Shown here piece after piece: positions 28,070-39,096 of a DNA stretch of 64,000 nucleotides. Position 1 is the stretch's first letter, and each line of letters begins with the position of its first letter. The stretch spans positions 5,270,001 through 5,334,000 of the forward strand of contig NZ_JBCJKP010000001.1 of NCBI RefSeq assembly GCF_039503195.1, written 5' to 3'. Origin of the DNA: Streptomyces mirabilis. Lineage in GTDB: Bacteria; Actinomycetota; Actinomycetes; Streptomycetales; Streptomycetaceae. The notes under the pieces are model-generated. The model saw only the letters and a list, made by a program, of their open reading frames with translations. It ran no database searches and had not been told where the DNA came from. Made by a program: the position numbers and the translations under genes.

Positions 28070-29539
28070 TCAGATGATGCCGAGCCCCCGGGCCGCCGTC
28101 ATCCAGGCCGGGAACTGGGAGAGCAGCCGGTCGTACAACTCCGGGTCCGGTACGCCGCTGATGTCGTCCACCGCGAAGAACCCCACGTTGTCGACGCGCC
28201 GACCGGGCAGCGTGTCGAACCGCTCCAGCACGCCGTAGTTCGACCGCCCCAGGCCCACGAACTGCCAGAAGATCGGCTCCTCCACCGCGGCCCTCAGCTC
28301 CTGCTCGATCGCCTTGTTCCGATAGACACCGCCGTCGGAGAAGAACAACACGAGCGTGGGATCGACGGCCGGATGCTCTCGTACATACGTACGCACCTCG
28401 GCGATCGCCTTCTGCTCCTCGTTCTGGATACCGACCGACCGCATGTCCACCTGCCCCGGCAGCAGGCCCTTCCGCGGCTTGTTGCCTCGCCGGAACAGGC
28501 TCAGCTCACCGACCCTGACATGGAGCTCCAGCCACTCGGGCAGCTCGCCCAGACTCGGGTCCGGCAGCCGGGCGGCATGGGAGGCGAACGTCCACGCCTG
28601 CATCACCCCGTCGTCGTCCAGCTGCGCCGCCACCGCGGCCATCCGCTCCACCACGTCGGCCACGACGCCCTTGGAGTACAGGAGCGACATGGAACCGGAG
28701 GCGTCGAGGATCAACACGACGCGCGCCGTGACCCCCTCCGCACCGTGCTTCCGCAGGCTGACCGCCACCTGCTCCTTGCGCAACGAGAGCCGCTTGCGCA
28801 TGTCCACGGGCAACCGTTCCTCGCCCTTGCTGAGACGCGGGGAGGAAGCCGGGGACACTGGGGGTGCCGGCGGTGCCGGGGGTGCCGGCAGGGCGCCCGC
28901 AGCGGTGGGAGCGACCGTCCGCGAGCCAGTCGGCGGGAGCGTGGGCGAGACCGCCGGTGTGCCCCCGGGCGAAACCGCCGGCTCCGGCCCGGGCGCACCG
29001 GCCCCGTCGGACTCCACGCTGATACCGAAGTCGGTGGCGAGACCGGCCAGCCCGGACGCATAGCCCTGTCCGACCGCCCGGAACTTCCACTGACCTCCCC
29101 GCAGATACAACTCGCCCCCGATGAACGCCGTCTCCGTCGTGGCCTCCATCTCGAAGCGCGCGATCTCCTGCTGGGTCCCGGCATCGAGCAGCCGCAGCGT
29201 CAGTCCGGACAGCCCGCCGAAGGTGCCGCCATCGGCCGAGGCGCACAGGACGACCCGCTCGATCTCCGGTTCCAAGGCACGCAGGTCCACCTCGACGGTG
29301 TCCGTGGTGGCAGCGCCGTCCCGCTGCTTCCCGAGATGCCGTACGGCGCCGGAGGCGTGCTGCGGCTGGTTGTAGAAGACGAAGTCCCCGTCGTCCCTCA
29401 CGCGTCCGCCCGCGCCGAGCAGCAGCGCCGAGGCATCCGCGTCCGGCGCACCGGCCCCTCCTCTCCAGCCGAGCACGGCCCGTACCGCCCCGGCGGCGAC
29501 GGGAAGGTTGGCGCCCTTGCTCATGGATGTCGATGTCAT
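28070..29539 (-). CDS. TerD-domain / von Willebrand factor A fusion protein
   Basis: A 489-aa protein. The N-terminal TerD-like domain (about 7-180; SKGANLPV start, [38 protein letters not shown]) belongs to the tellurium-resistance/stress family of Ca2+-binding domains. A Pro/Ala/Gly linker (about 190-245) leads to a vWA domain with MIDAS motif ILDASGSMS (about 280) and LVLFFSDGG. Such TerD-vWA proteins are linked to stress-response membrane-associated complexes, but no other ter genes are here. Start is the ATG at 29539; ATG 29524 (MSKGANLP) is equally possible and matches the usual TerD start. Confidence 0.88.
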   Translation of the reverse strand: MTSTSMSKGANLPVAAGAVRAVLGWRGGAGAPDADASALLLGAGGRVRDDGDFVFYNQPQHASGAVRHLGKQRDGAATTDTVEVDLRALEPEIERVVLCASADGGTFGGLSGLTLRLLDAGTQQEIARFEMEATTETAFIGGELYLRGGQWKFRAVGQGYASGLAGLATDFGISVESDGAGAPGPEPAVSPGGTPAVSPTLPPTGSRTVAPTAAGALPAPPAPPAPPVSPASSPRLSKGEERLPVDMRKRLSLRKEQVAVSLRKHGAEGVTARVVLILDASGSMSLLYSKGVVADVVERMAAVAAQLDDDGVMQAWTFASHAARLPDPSLGELPEWLELHVRVGELSLFRRGNKPRKGLLPGQVDMRSVGIQNEEQKAIAEVRTYVREHPAVDPTLVLFFSDGGVYRNKAIEQELRAAVEEPIFWQFVGLGRSNYGVLERFDTLPGRRVDNVGFFAVDDISGVPDPELYDRLLSQFPAWMTAARGLGII

Positions 29540-29635
29540 GGGCCCAGTCTGCCGAGAGAAGCCGGCCCGAGAGCCGTTCGTTGCGCCTGATGTACGCCGC
29601 GAACGGCTCCGGGCACGACTGCGCGTGCGTGCGGC

Positions 29636-31631
<1,996 letters not shown>

Positions 31632-31707
31632 AAAGGTGACTCCACGCTAGCGTCATATCTGGCGCGGTGAACAGAGGGCCCCTCGCCGTTCTTGCGATGA
31701 TCGGTCG

Positions 31708-33294
31708 GTGACCACAACGCAGCAGCCCCCGTTCCCGCCGTCCGAGCCACCGCGCCGACGCGGTCCCGGAGACGGCTATGGACCTGGATCCGGAGACGGC
31801 CGGGGACACGGGCCGGGCGGTGGCCCCAGCCCCGGTCCGGGCGGAGGGCATGGGCACGGACCGGGTGAGGGACACGAGCACGGCCCCGGGGACCGACACG
31901 GACATGGGTCTGGGTCTGGGAACGGACCTGGGCCGGGGAACGGGCACGGCCGTGGCGATGGGCACGGGTCTGGGGACGGGCACGGATCTGGGCACTCGCA
32001 CAGTCACAGCCATGGGCCCGCCACGCCCGTCTCCAAGCATCTGCGCAAGGTCATCGCGGCCATTCTGATCCCCTTCGCCGCCGCGGTCGTCGTGGGTCTC
32101 GCGGTGCTCTGGCCCGGTGGCGCCCCTTCCCACGAGCGCACCGGCGTCGGCTTCGACCGGCAGACCCAGCAGGCCACGGTCACCAAGGTCGACAAGGTCA
32201 GCTGCAAGTCCGTGAACGCGTCGGGGGAGACCCCGACCGGCGACACGTCCACCGCCGAGGGCTCCTCCGCGCAGCAACAGGCGACGGGCGACTGCAAAAA
32301 GGCGACGATCCGGATCGACACCGGCAGGGACAAGGGCCGTACGTTCACGGAGATCATCCAGCCTGACCAGTCACGACAGTTGCACGAGGGCGAGAAGGTC
32401 GTGGCCGCGTACGAGCCCTCCGCGCCCAGGGACCTGCAGTACTCGGTCACCGATGTGAACCGGAAGTTCCCGATGGCGCTGCTCGCCGGGATCTTCGCGC
32501 TGACCGTCGTGGTGGTGGGCCGGATGCGCGGTGTCATGGCGCTGGTCGCACTGGCCATCAGCTTCGTGATCCTGACCTTCTTCATCCTGCCCGCGATCCT
32601 GCAGGGCTCGAATCCGTTGGTCGTGGCCGTGGTCGGGGCGAGCGCGATCATGCTGATCGCGCTCTACATGTGCCACGGCCTCTCGGCCCGTACGTCGGTG
32701 GCGGTGCTCGGCACCCTGCTCTCCCTGGTGCTGATCGGCATCCTCGGCTCGGAGTTCATCGGCTGGGCGGCGCTGACCGGCAACACGGACGACAACACCG
32801 GTCTGATCCACGGCCTGTATCCGTCCATCGACATGAGCGGTCTGCTGCTCGCGGGCGTCATCATCGGTTCGCTCGGTGTGCTCGACGATGTGACGGTGAC
32901 GCAGACCTCGGCGGTCTGGGAGCTGCACGAGGCCAGCCCGACGATGGGCTGGCGCGATCTGTACCGCGCGGGAATCCGGATCGGCCGTGACCACATCGCA
33001 TCGGTCGTCAACACGCTCGTCCTGGCGTACGCGGGTGCCGCGCTTCCCCTGCTGCTGCTCTTCTCGATCGCGCAGAGCAGTGTGGGCACGGTCGCCAACA
33101 GCGAACTGGTCGCCGAAGAGATCGTGCGCACCCTGGTCGGCTCGATCGGCCTGGTCGCCTCGGTGCCGGTGACCACGCTGCTGGCCGCCCTGGTGGTCTC
33201 CGCGGACCGTCCGGCAGTCCCGGCCGCCGCCACGGAGCCTGTCGAGAGCAGGGCGCCGGCACGCGGCGGCAAGGGCCGTCGCCGCAAGCGCTGA
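31708..33294 (+). CDS. YibE/F-family membrane protein with Gly/His-rich N-terminus
   Basis: A 528-aa protein. Residues 1-103 are a low-complexity Gly/His/Pro tract built from repeats such as GHGPG, GHEHGPGDRHGHG and GHSHSHSHG. A transmembrane helix (about 112-132) and an extracytoplasmic domain (about 135-255) follow, then about seven hydrophobic helices (FPMALLAGIFALTVVVVG onward, with GVLDDVTVTQTSAV) of the YibE/F domain. YibE/F function is unknown; a transport role is suspected. The His-rich tract could bind divalent metals such as Zn or Ni. GTG 31708 has no Shine-Dalgarno and GATGAT 6 bases upstream (possible leaderless). Confidence 0.87.
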   Translation: MTTTQQPPFPPSEPPRRRGPGDGYGPGSGDGRGHGPGGGPSPGPGGGHGHGPGEGHEHGPGDRHGHGSGSGNGPGPGNGHGRGDGHGSGDGHGSGHSHSHSHGPATPVSKHLRKVIAAILIPFAAAVVVGLAVLWPGGAPSHERTGVGFDRQTQQATVTKVDKVSCKSVNASGETPTGDTSTAEGSSAQQQATGDCKKATIRIDTGRDKGRTFTEIIQPDQSRQLHEGEKVVAAYEPSAPRDLQYSVTDVNRKFPMALLAGIFALTVVVVGRMRGVMALVALAISFVILTFFILPAILQGSNPLVVAVVGASAIMLIALYMCHGLSARTSVAVLGTLLSLVLIGILGSEFIGWAALTGNTDDNTGLIHGLYPSIDMSGLLLAGVIIGSLGVLDDVTVTQTSAVWELHEASPTMGWRDLYRAGIRIGRDHIASVVNTLVLAYAGAALPLLLLFSIAQSSVGTVANSELVAEEIVRTLVGSIGLVASVPVTTLLAALVVSADRPAVPAAATEPVESRAPARGGKGRRRKR

Positions 33295-33352
33295 AGCCTC
33301 CCCACGCCCGCGTCGCGTGAGGAAGCGCACTCCACTGGGGGGCTGGGGGGCT

Positions 33353-33790
33353 TCAGCCCGTGCTCTGCTCCTCCGCCAGGATGCGGTCCAGCGCCTCGTC
33401 GAGGTGGGCGTCGAAGTCCGCGAGGGAACGCTCCTGCCCCAGCGGCACCAGCTTGTCCGTGCGGTCGAGGAAGGCCACGAGCGGCGCCGCCCCGGACCGG
33501 AACAGCGCGTGCTCGCCACCCACCTGGAGCCGAATCAGCACCTCACCGAACGCCTCCGGGTCGGCGGGCGCGATGTGCACATCCCCGTCACCGCACGGCC
33601 GTCCCACACCGTCGATCAGCAACTCCCGCCCGAACGCCCAGGTCACAGGCGCGTCACCGGGCAAGTGGAAGGTCAGCCGCACGGCGTAGGGATCACAGGT
33701 CTCGTATCGCAGCTCCACCGGAATGCGGAAAGAGAGCTCCTCCGAAACGAGGAAGCTCATCATGACCTCTGCCTGTACCGACTCGCGCAT
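33353..33790 (-). CDS. ssgA: sporulation/cell-division protein SsgA
   Basis: A 145-aa SsgA-like protein (SALP). SsgA activates sporulation-specific septation in Streptomyces aerial hyphae, helping to place SsgB and hence FtsZ. Recognisable segments: FLVSEELSFRIPVELRYE, DPYAVRLTFHLPGDAPVTWAFGREL, LIRLQVGG and LVAFLDRTDKLVPLGQE. ATG 33790 gives the 145-residue form; MSFLVSEE, 10 residues in, is the alternative giving the shorter form known from S. coelicolor. It is directly downstream of its activator gene ssgR, 100 bases apart, same strand. Confidence 0.96.
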   Translation of the reverse strand: MRESVQAEVMMSFLVSEELSFRIPVELRYETCDPYAVRLTFHLPGDAPVTWAFGRELLIDGVGRPCGDGDVHIAPADPEAFGEVLIRLQVGGEHALFRSGAAPLVAFLDRTDKLVPLGQERSLADFDAHLDEALDRILAEEQSTG

Positions 33791-33890
33791 CGCCTACCCC
33801 GTCGTTTTGCCGTCGACCGGCCAGGAATCATCCCCCTGACTCTGCTGAAATATTGCTCAACGTGCACACGAGATCACAAGGAGTGAGTTT

Positions 33891-34655
33891 TCAGATACTG
33901 ATAGAGATCGCGAGTGTCCCCAGTAGTCTGCCGATCTCGCCTTGCAATTGCCGCGCCGCGGGCAGCAGTCGATCGGCCTGGTGAAGAGGGAGAGAAAAGG
34001 CCATTGCGGCGGCAGTTGTGCCGACCGTGATGGGAAGGGCCGCACAGACCGTGCCCAGCGCGTACTCCTGGCGCTCGATGACGGGCTCCATCCGCCCCGT
34101 CCGCTCCAGCCGCCGCAGCAGACTGACGTTGTCACGCACCGTATAGGGAGTGATCGACTGCACGGGGTAGCGGTCGAGATGATCCCGGCGGGCCTTCTCG
34201 TCGAGCTGGGACAGCAGACACTGGCCGATCGCATGGGCGTGTCCGGTCTCCCGGAAGTCCGCCCACTCCTCCACCGCCGGATTCCCTGGCGTGTCGGCGA
34301 CGCACACGACCTCGATCTCGCCGTCACGGTAGACCGCGTAGTACACGGGCGCGCCGATCGAATCGCGCCACTGGGCGAGCGTCTCGCTCACCGTGCTGCG
34401 ACGTTTCTGCTGCGCTCCGCTACTGCCCAACCGCTCGGCGGCCTCGCCGAGGAAGAACAGCCCCTTGTCACGGCACAGATAGCCCTCGTGCACCAGGGTC
34501 CGCAGCAGGTGGTAGGCCGTCGGCAGCGCGAGCCCGGCCTCCCGGGCGAGCTGCTTGGCCGGGGCGCCGTGCTGGCGCGCGGCAACGGCCTCCAGGAGAC
34601 GCATCGCCCGCTGTACGGAGCCGATCAGCGTCGTGGGATGCGGCTCCGACGACAC
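33891..34655 (-). CDS. ssgR: IclR-family activator SsgR
   Basis: IclR-type regulator (254 aa from GTG 34655) that activates ssgA in Streptomyces. Winged helix: LIGSVQRAMRLLEAVA, GAPAKQLAREAGLALPTAYH, LLRTLVHEGYL. C-terminal effector domain: VYYAVYRDGEIEVVCVAD, HAHAIGQCLLSQLD, EYALGTVCAALPI. The reading frame stays open to a TTG at 34811 with GGGAG 7 bases upstream; that start would add 52 low-complexity residues with TPLPDARTPLE-like repeats. I favour the shorter form because it is closer to the known SsgR length of about 240. Confidence 0.92.
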   Translation of the reverse strand: MSSEPHPTTLIGSVQRAMRLLEAVAARQHGAPAKQLAREAGLALPTAYHLLRTLVHEGYLCRDKGLFFLGEAAERLGSSGAQQKRRSTVSETLAQWRDSIGAPVYYAVYRDGEIEVVCVADTPGNPAVEEWADFRETGHAHAIGQCLLSQLDEKARRDHLDRYPVQSITPYTVRDNVSLLRRLERTGRMEPVIERQEYALGTVCAALPITVGTTAAAMAFSLPLHQADRLLPAARQLQGEIGRLLGTLAISISI

Positions 34656-35024
34656 AACTTCCAGGGGAGTGCGCGCGTCCGGCAGGGGGGTGCGCGCCTC
34701 GGCAGGTGAGGTGCGCGGTTGGGCGGGCGGGAGACGTGTCCCCGCGGAAGCGCTGGACCGCTGCAGGGGTGGGGCGGGTGATTGTGCGGGTGCGGTGTCA
34801 ACCGTGGCCAAGGGGCACTCCCGAAGCGCGAGGGGAACCGCCCGTGCGGGGAAACACGGGAGGGGGCTGTGCGCTGCTCGCGGGGGTCGTCCCCGCGTCG
34901 AATTCCGGACTGTAACCGCCCATCACCGCATGCAGACGGCCTCGCCGGAAACTTCCCTCGGCCGAGGGAACCTTGAGTTCCCTTTCCTGACCTGCCCGTT
35001 ACCCGTTACTCACCCGGTTGTGTC

Positions 35025-35237
35025 TCACCAGTCGCTGCGCGACGACGAACTCGACATGAACTTGCGTACCACGTAGATCAATCCGCCGACGAGGGCGACG
35101 AAGATCAGGACCTTGAAAAGCAGGCCGATCAACACACTGAGCACGCTGACTATCACCGTGCCGAACACGACCAGAGCGATGACCGGCACCGCGATCCACT
35201 TCACCCACCACGGCATCCCGCCGAAGATCTCTCGCAT
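35025..35237 (-). CDS. small membrane protein, DUF5326-like
   Basis: A 70-aa protein. The N-terminus REIFGGMPWWVKWIAVPVIA leads into one long or two adjacent hydrophobic helices (about 12-60), ending in a basic/Ser-rich tail (RKFMSSSSSRSDW). It resembles a short family ubiquitous in Streptomyces that I recall as DUF5326; function unknown. The ATG at 35237 is preceded by AAGG-like purines. It lies between ssgR and the cupin gene, all on minus, but 165-base spacers suggest separate promoters. Confidence 0.82.
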   Translation of the reverse strand: MREIFGGMPWWVKWIAVPVIALVVFGTVIVSVLSVLIGLLFKVLIFVALVGGLIYVVRKFMSSSSSRSDW

Positions 35238-35402
35238 CGCCCTTGTCCTTAGCCTCTCTATGCCCGTGGCCCCACGTCCGGGACTCTGATTCCGGGTTCT
35301 GTGATGTCCTGCATTCGATGCTAGGCCCGCGAAGGGGCCGACGGGGGCCCCGCACCCCTTGTCCTCCCCTGACCGTCCCCCTAGGGAACCCTGAGGCCCC
35401 CG

Positions 35403-35720
35403 TCAGCTCTCGGGCGGAGAGAACACCACCAGAACCCGCAGGTCCTCGGTGATGTGGTGGAACTTGTGGGCGACCCCCGCGGGTACGTAGACGACGCTGC
35501 CACGCGCGACCTGGGTGGTCTCCAGGCCGACCGTGATCGAAGCGCGGCCACTCACGACGAAGTACACCTCGTCCTGCTGGTGCGGCTTCTGCGGGTCGGG
35601 GTCGCCCGCGTCGAGCGCGTACAGGCCGACCGACATGTTCCGTTCGCGCAGAAACTGCAGGTAAGCACCGTCGTTGGCGGCCCGTTCCGCCTCGAGTTCG
35701 TCCAGCCGGAATGCCTTCAT
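35403..35720 (-). CDS. cupin-domain protein
   Basis: A 105-aa single-domain cupin. Metal-binding motif 1 is in PHQQDEVYFVVSGRASITVG (His, Glu) and motif 2 in YVPAGVAHKFHHIT (His). The enzymatic or binding role cannot be told; small cupins include isomerases, dioxygenases and sensory proteins. Cytosolic, no signal. ATG 35720 is chosen because it gives a complete cupin; the 337-aa open frame upstream is the shadow of the plus-strand membrane protein. It diverges from that gene across 81 bases. Confidence 0.88.
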   Translation of the reverse strand: MKAFRLDELEAERAANDGAYLQFLRERNMSVGLYALDAGDPDPQKPHQQDEVYFVVSGRASITVGLETTQVARGSVVYVPAGVAHKFHHITEDLRVLVVFSPPES

Positions 35721-35801
35721 CGCCCTCGTCCGCTCCCGTGCTCCGAAAGCTGTGTCCACAGCCTTGCTCGCCAGTCGATCTCTTCTGCCACGATCAGACA
35801 C

Positions 35802-36182
35802 ATGAAGAATTTCGTAGTCAAGACGATCGCCAACGCGGGGGCCCTGGCCGTCGCGGTGTGGCTGCTCGACAAGATCACCCTGACAGGGACCAGCACCGGC
35901 AAGAAGGTCGGCACGCTGCTGGTGGTCGCCCTGGTCTTCGGTCTGGTGAACTTCCTGGTCAAGCCGGTGGTGAAGCTGCTGACCTTCCCGCTCTTCATTC
36001 TGACGCTCGGCCTGATCACCCTCGTGGTCAACGCCCTGATGCTGCTGCTCACCTCGTGGCTGGCCGGCAAGCTCGACCTCAGTTTCCACGTGGAGGGCTT
36101 CTGGACCGCCGTGGTGGGCGGCCTGATCATCTCGGTCGTGTCCTGGGCGCTCAATGTCGTGCTGCCCGACGGCGAGGACTGA
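35802..36182 (+). CDS. phage-holin-like (YvlD/PF04020-type) membrane protein
   Basis: A 126-aa protein with four hydrophobic segments (about 8-25, 37-55, 62-85, 100-120) and the family motif LVNFLVKPVVKLLTFPLFILTLG. The family is annotated as 4-TM holin-like because of weak similarity to phage holins; in bacteria it is a housekeeping membrane protein of unknown role, and nothing here suggests phage. TTGCTC (35764) and CACGAT (35789), 7 bases before the ATG, may be a leaderless promoter. ptpA starts 9 bases after the stop, so they form an operon. Confidence 0.88.
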   Translation: MKNFVVKTIANAGALAVAVWLLDKITLTGTSTGKKVGTLLVVALVFGLVNFLVKPVVKLLTFPLFILTLGLITLVVNALMLLLTSWLAGKLDLSFHVEGFWTAVVGGLIISVVSWALNVVLPDGED

Positions 36183-36191
36183 GAGCCTCCG

Positions 36192-36683
36192 ATGTCCTAT
36201 CGCGTCTGTTTCGTCTGTACCGGCAACATCTGCCGGTCGCCGATGGCCGAGTCCGTCTTCCGCGCCCGTATAGAAGAGGCCGGACTCGACGGCCTGGTAG
36301 AGGTCGACAGCGCGGGCACGGGCGGCTGGCACGAGGGCGACGGTGCGGACTCCCGCACCGTCGCCGTCCTGGAGGCGGCCGGCTACGAGAGCGGCCATGC
36401 GGCCCGCCAGTTCCACGTCTCGTGGTTCTCCGGCCTCGACCTTGTGATCGCCCTCGACTCAGGCCACCTCAAGGCTCTGCGCCGGCTCGCGCCCACTCCC
36501 GAGGACGCGACGAAGGTCCGGCTGCTGCGGTCGTACGACCCCGACGCGGGTGACGACCTGGACGTTCCCGATCCGTATTACGGACCCATGGACGGCTTCG
36601 AGGAATGTCTTGAGATGGTGGAGGCGGCGAGCCCCGGGCTGCTCGCCGCTGTACGGCAAGAACTGGAGGGACGGGCAGCATGA
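36192..36683 (+). CDS. ptpA: low-molecular-weight protein tyrosine phosphatase
   Basis: A 163-aa cytosolic LMW-PTP. The P-loop CTGNICRS places the nucleophile at Cys9 and the Arg at 15. The general-acid loop DPYYG is at about 126. In Streptomyces, PtpA affects secondary metabolism (established for S. coelicolor). It lies in an operon with the preceding membrane protein, and its stop overlaps the next ATG (ATGA), coupling it to the PLP enzyme. Confidence 0.94.
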   Translation: MSYRVCFVCTGNICRSPMAESVFRARIEEAGLDGLVEVDSAGTGGWHEGDGADSRTVAVLEAAGYESGHAARQFHVSWFSGLDLVIALDSGHLKALRRLAPTPEDATKVRLLRSYDPDAGDDLDVPDPYYGPMDGFEECLEMVEAASPGLLAAVRQELEGRAA

Positions 36684-37825
36684 CGTCAGGGGATTTCGTC
36701 ACGGGAAGCGGCGACGGCACGCGAGCGGTACGGGCGGGGCTGCCCGACCCCGTCAAATACGAGCCGACGCTTCCGGGCCCGGTCTTCGCCGCGCACTTCC
36801 ATCTGCCGGGCGATCCGACCGGCCCGTACACCTACGGTCGTGACGAGAACCCGACCTGGACGCTCCTGGAGCGTGCCATCGGCGAGTTGGAGGCACCCGG
36901 GCAGGACGGTGTCACGACGCTCGCCTTCCCCTCCGGGATGGCCGCCATCTCGGCGGTGCTCTTCTCCCAGCTGAAGGCCGGAGACGCGGTGGTCCTGCCC
37001 GTCGACGGCTACCAGGTGCTGCCACTGGTGCGCGAGCAGCTCACCGCGTACGGCATCGAGGTACGCACCGCCCCGACCGGCGGCGACGCCCAGCTCGAGG
37101 TGCTCGACGGCGCGAAGCTGCTGTGGATCGAGACCCCGTCGAACCCGGGGCTCGACGTCTGCGACGTGCGACGCCTCGTCGCGGCGGCCCACGCGCAGGG
37201 CACCCTCGTCGCGGTCGACAACACCCTGGCGACCCCGCTCGGGCAACGCCCGCTGGGGCTTGGTGCCGACTTCTCGGTCGCCAGCGGCACCAAGATGCTC
37301 ACCGGGCACGGAGACATCCTCCTCGGATACGTCACCGCGCTCGACGCCGACCTGATGGCGCCCGTGCGGCGCTGGCGGAAGATCGTCGGAGCGATCCCCG
37401 GGCCCATGGAGGCCTGGCTGGCCCATCGCTCCCTCGCCACGCTCCAGCTGCGTGCCGACCGGCAGAACGCCAACGCCCTGGTGATCGCCGAGGCGCTGCG
37501 CGGTCGGCCCGAGGTGACCGGGCTGCGCTATCCGGGACTGCCCGACGACCCCTCGCACAAGATCGCCTCGCAGCAGATGCGGCGCTTCGGATGCGTGGTG
37601 TCCTTCACACTGCCCACGCGTTCGCGTGCCGACCGTTTCCTCGACGCGCTGCGTCTGGTGGACGACGCGACGAGTTTCGGCGGGGTGCGATCCACCGCCG
37701 AGCGGCGCGGCCGGTGGGGTGGCGACGCGGTGCCGGAAGGCTTCATCCGTTTCTCGGCCGGCGCCGAGGACCCCGAGGACCTGGTGGCGGACGTACTGCG
37801 CGCGCTCGACGAATCCGCGGAGTGA
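36680..37825 (+). CDS. cystathionine gamma-synthase/lyase family enzyme
   Basis: A 381-aa Cys/Met-metabolism PLP enzyme. PLP Lys is in SGTKMLTGHGD (about 205); other signatures are YTYGRDENPTW, FPSGMAAISAV and WIETPSNPGLDVCD. The absence of met genes nearby leaves lyase versus synthase open; gamma-lyase (cystathionine to cysteine) is the more likely role. It overlaps ptpA by 4 bases, so it is the third gene of the operon. A strong hairpin follows. Confidence 0.88.
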   Translation: MTSGDFVTGSGDGTRAVRAGLPDPVKYEPTLPGPVFAAHFHLPGDPTGPYTYGRDENPTWTLLERAIGELEAPGQDGVTTLAFPSGMAAISAVLFSQLKAGDAVVLPVDGYQVLPLVREQLTAYGIEVRTAPTGGDAQLEVLDGAKLLWIETPSNPGLDVCDVRRLVAAAHAQGTLVAVDNTLATPLGQRPLGLGADFSVASGTKMLTGHGDILLGYVTALDADLMAPVRRWRKIVGAIPGPMEAWLAHRSLATLQLRADRQNANALVIAEALRGRPEVTGLRYPGLPDDPSHKIASQQMRRFGCVVSFTLPTRSRADRFLDALRLVDDATSFGGVRSTAERRGRWGGDAVPEGFIRFSAGAEDPEDLVADVLRALDESAE

Positions 37826-37901
37826 CCCCCTACCTGAACGACCGGTGAGTCTCCTGCGGCATACATCCAGGCTGCCCGCTTGGTACCTCGCTCCGTACAA
37901 C

Positions 37902-37939
37902 GGACGGTCCGAGCCTCCCCCTCGTGGCTCGGACCGTCC
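37902..37939 (+). terminator. hairpin terminator
   Basis: Perfect 14-bp arms at 37902-37915 and 37926-37939 around a 10-base loop, without a U-tract. It ends the ptpA operon. Confidence 0.8.
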
Positions 37940-38074
37940 CGGTTCTGCGCGCGAAGAACCGCGCGAACAAGGCTAGTTGACTCTGTGTCAGTGTCCAATC
38001 ACAGTAGCGACAGAGACCTATCGACTTATTTATAGTTAGGGCTCGGTCGGGAGCGCTGGGAGGGGAGGGGCACC

Positions 38075-38980
38075 ATGGATCTGGCCCTGCTGCGCACATT
38101 TGTGACCGTGCACCGGGCCGGTTCCTTCACTCGCGCCGCCGCGCTGCTCGGCCTCTCACAGCCTGCCGTCACCTCACAGATCCGGACGTTGGAGCGGCAG
38201 TTGGGGCGGCCGCTCTTTCTTCGCCAGGCCCGCGGGGTGACCCCCACGACGATCGGTGACGAGCTCGCCCACAAGGCCGCGCCGCATCTCGACGCCCTGG
38301 TGGAGATCGCCGAGACCGGACTCGACGAGGACTCGTCAGTGCGCACCCTGCATCTGGCCGGGCCACCGGAGTTCACCGCCGAGCGGGCGCTGCCCGCGCT
38401 CACGGAGCTGACGGGCGAGGACGGCCAGGGTTTCGCGCTGCGCGCCTCCTTCGGCAACGCCGAGGAGACACTGGAAGGGCTCGCCGCCGGACATCATGAT
38501 CTGGCCATCACCACGGCCCGTCCCCGTGGCACCCTGCTCACCGCGACTCCGCTCTGCGACGAGGAGCACGTGCTGGTCGCCGCCCCGCGCTGGGCCGCCC
38601 GTATAGGTGCCGGAAAGCTCCGCCGAAAGGGCTCGCCGGCCCTGGAGAACTTCCCCGTGGTCGAAGTGCACGAGTCGCTGCCGCTCGTCGCCCGCTACTG
38701 GGCATCCGTCTTCGACTCCCACCCGGCCGCTTCGGGCACCGTCGTCGTCCCCGATCTGCGTGCCGTGCTCGCCTGCGCCGCCACGGGCGCGGGCCTCGCG
38801 GTGCTGCCCCGGTATCTGTGCGCAGAAGCCCTGGAACGGGGTGACGTGGTCGCGCTTCTCGACCCGGCGGTGCCTCCGCTGCGTACGTACTTCCTGGTGG
38901 TCCGCACCGGCACACTGGCCATGCCGCACATCGCTCGGGCGCACGACTGGCTGCTCCACGCCGCGGCCGACTGGTCCTGA
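38075..38980 (+). CDS. LysR-family transcriptional regulator
   Basis: A 301-aa regulator. The N-terminal winged helix (about 1-60: LALLRTFVTVHRAGSFTRAA, LGLSQPAVTSQI, LERQLGRPLFLRQ) is followed by the type-2 periplasmic-binding effector domain. Effector and targets are unknown; no metabolic gene is divergently transcribed, which is the usual LysR arrangement, so autoregulation or a distant target is likely. GGAGGGG lies 7 bases before the ATG. The upstream 130 bases contain an unusually AT-rich run (TTATTTATAG, about 38029-38038). Confidence 0.92.
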   Translation: MDLALLRTFVTVHRAGSFTRAAALLGLSQPAVTSQIRTLERQLGRPLFLRQARGVTPTTIGDELAHKAAPHLDALVEIAETGLDEDSSVRTLHLAGPPEFTAERALPALTELTGEDGQGFALRASFGNAEETLEGLAAGHHDLAITTARPRGTLLTATPLCDEEHVLVAAPRWAARIGAGKLRRKGSPALENFPVVEVHESLPLVARYWASVFDSHPAASGTVVVPDLRAVLACAATGAGLAVLPRYLCAEALERGDVVALLDPAVPPLRTYFLVVRTGTLAMPHIARAHDWLLHAAADWS

Positions 38981-39061
38981 TGCCCCCCGAGCCTCGCCGG
39001 GCTCCCTGAGCCTCCCAGGGGGCTTTCTGAGCCCTTCCTGAGTGCCTCGGGGCTCCGCGAT

Positions 39062-39075
39062 GTTTCACGTGGAAC
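39062..39075. other. parS-like site (one mismatch) before the Nudix gene
   Basis: GTTTCACGTGGAAC, one mismatch to parS. It lies 21 bases before the Nudix ATG, where the -35 box of a leaderless promoter would fall (CACATT at 39085-39090, 6 bases before ATG). Confidence 0.75.
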
Positions 39076-39096
39076 CAACCGGGCCACATTTCTCCC

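Noticed and set aside
35751..35760. GTGTCCACA as another DnaA box
   Set aside because: The first position does not fit the (T/C)(T/C)(G/A/C)TCCACA consensus.
35802..36182. Holin-like protein as a prophage remnant
   Set aside because: The PF04020-type family is a general bacterial membrane family; surrounding genes are housekeeping and no phage gene is present.
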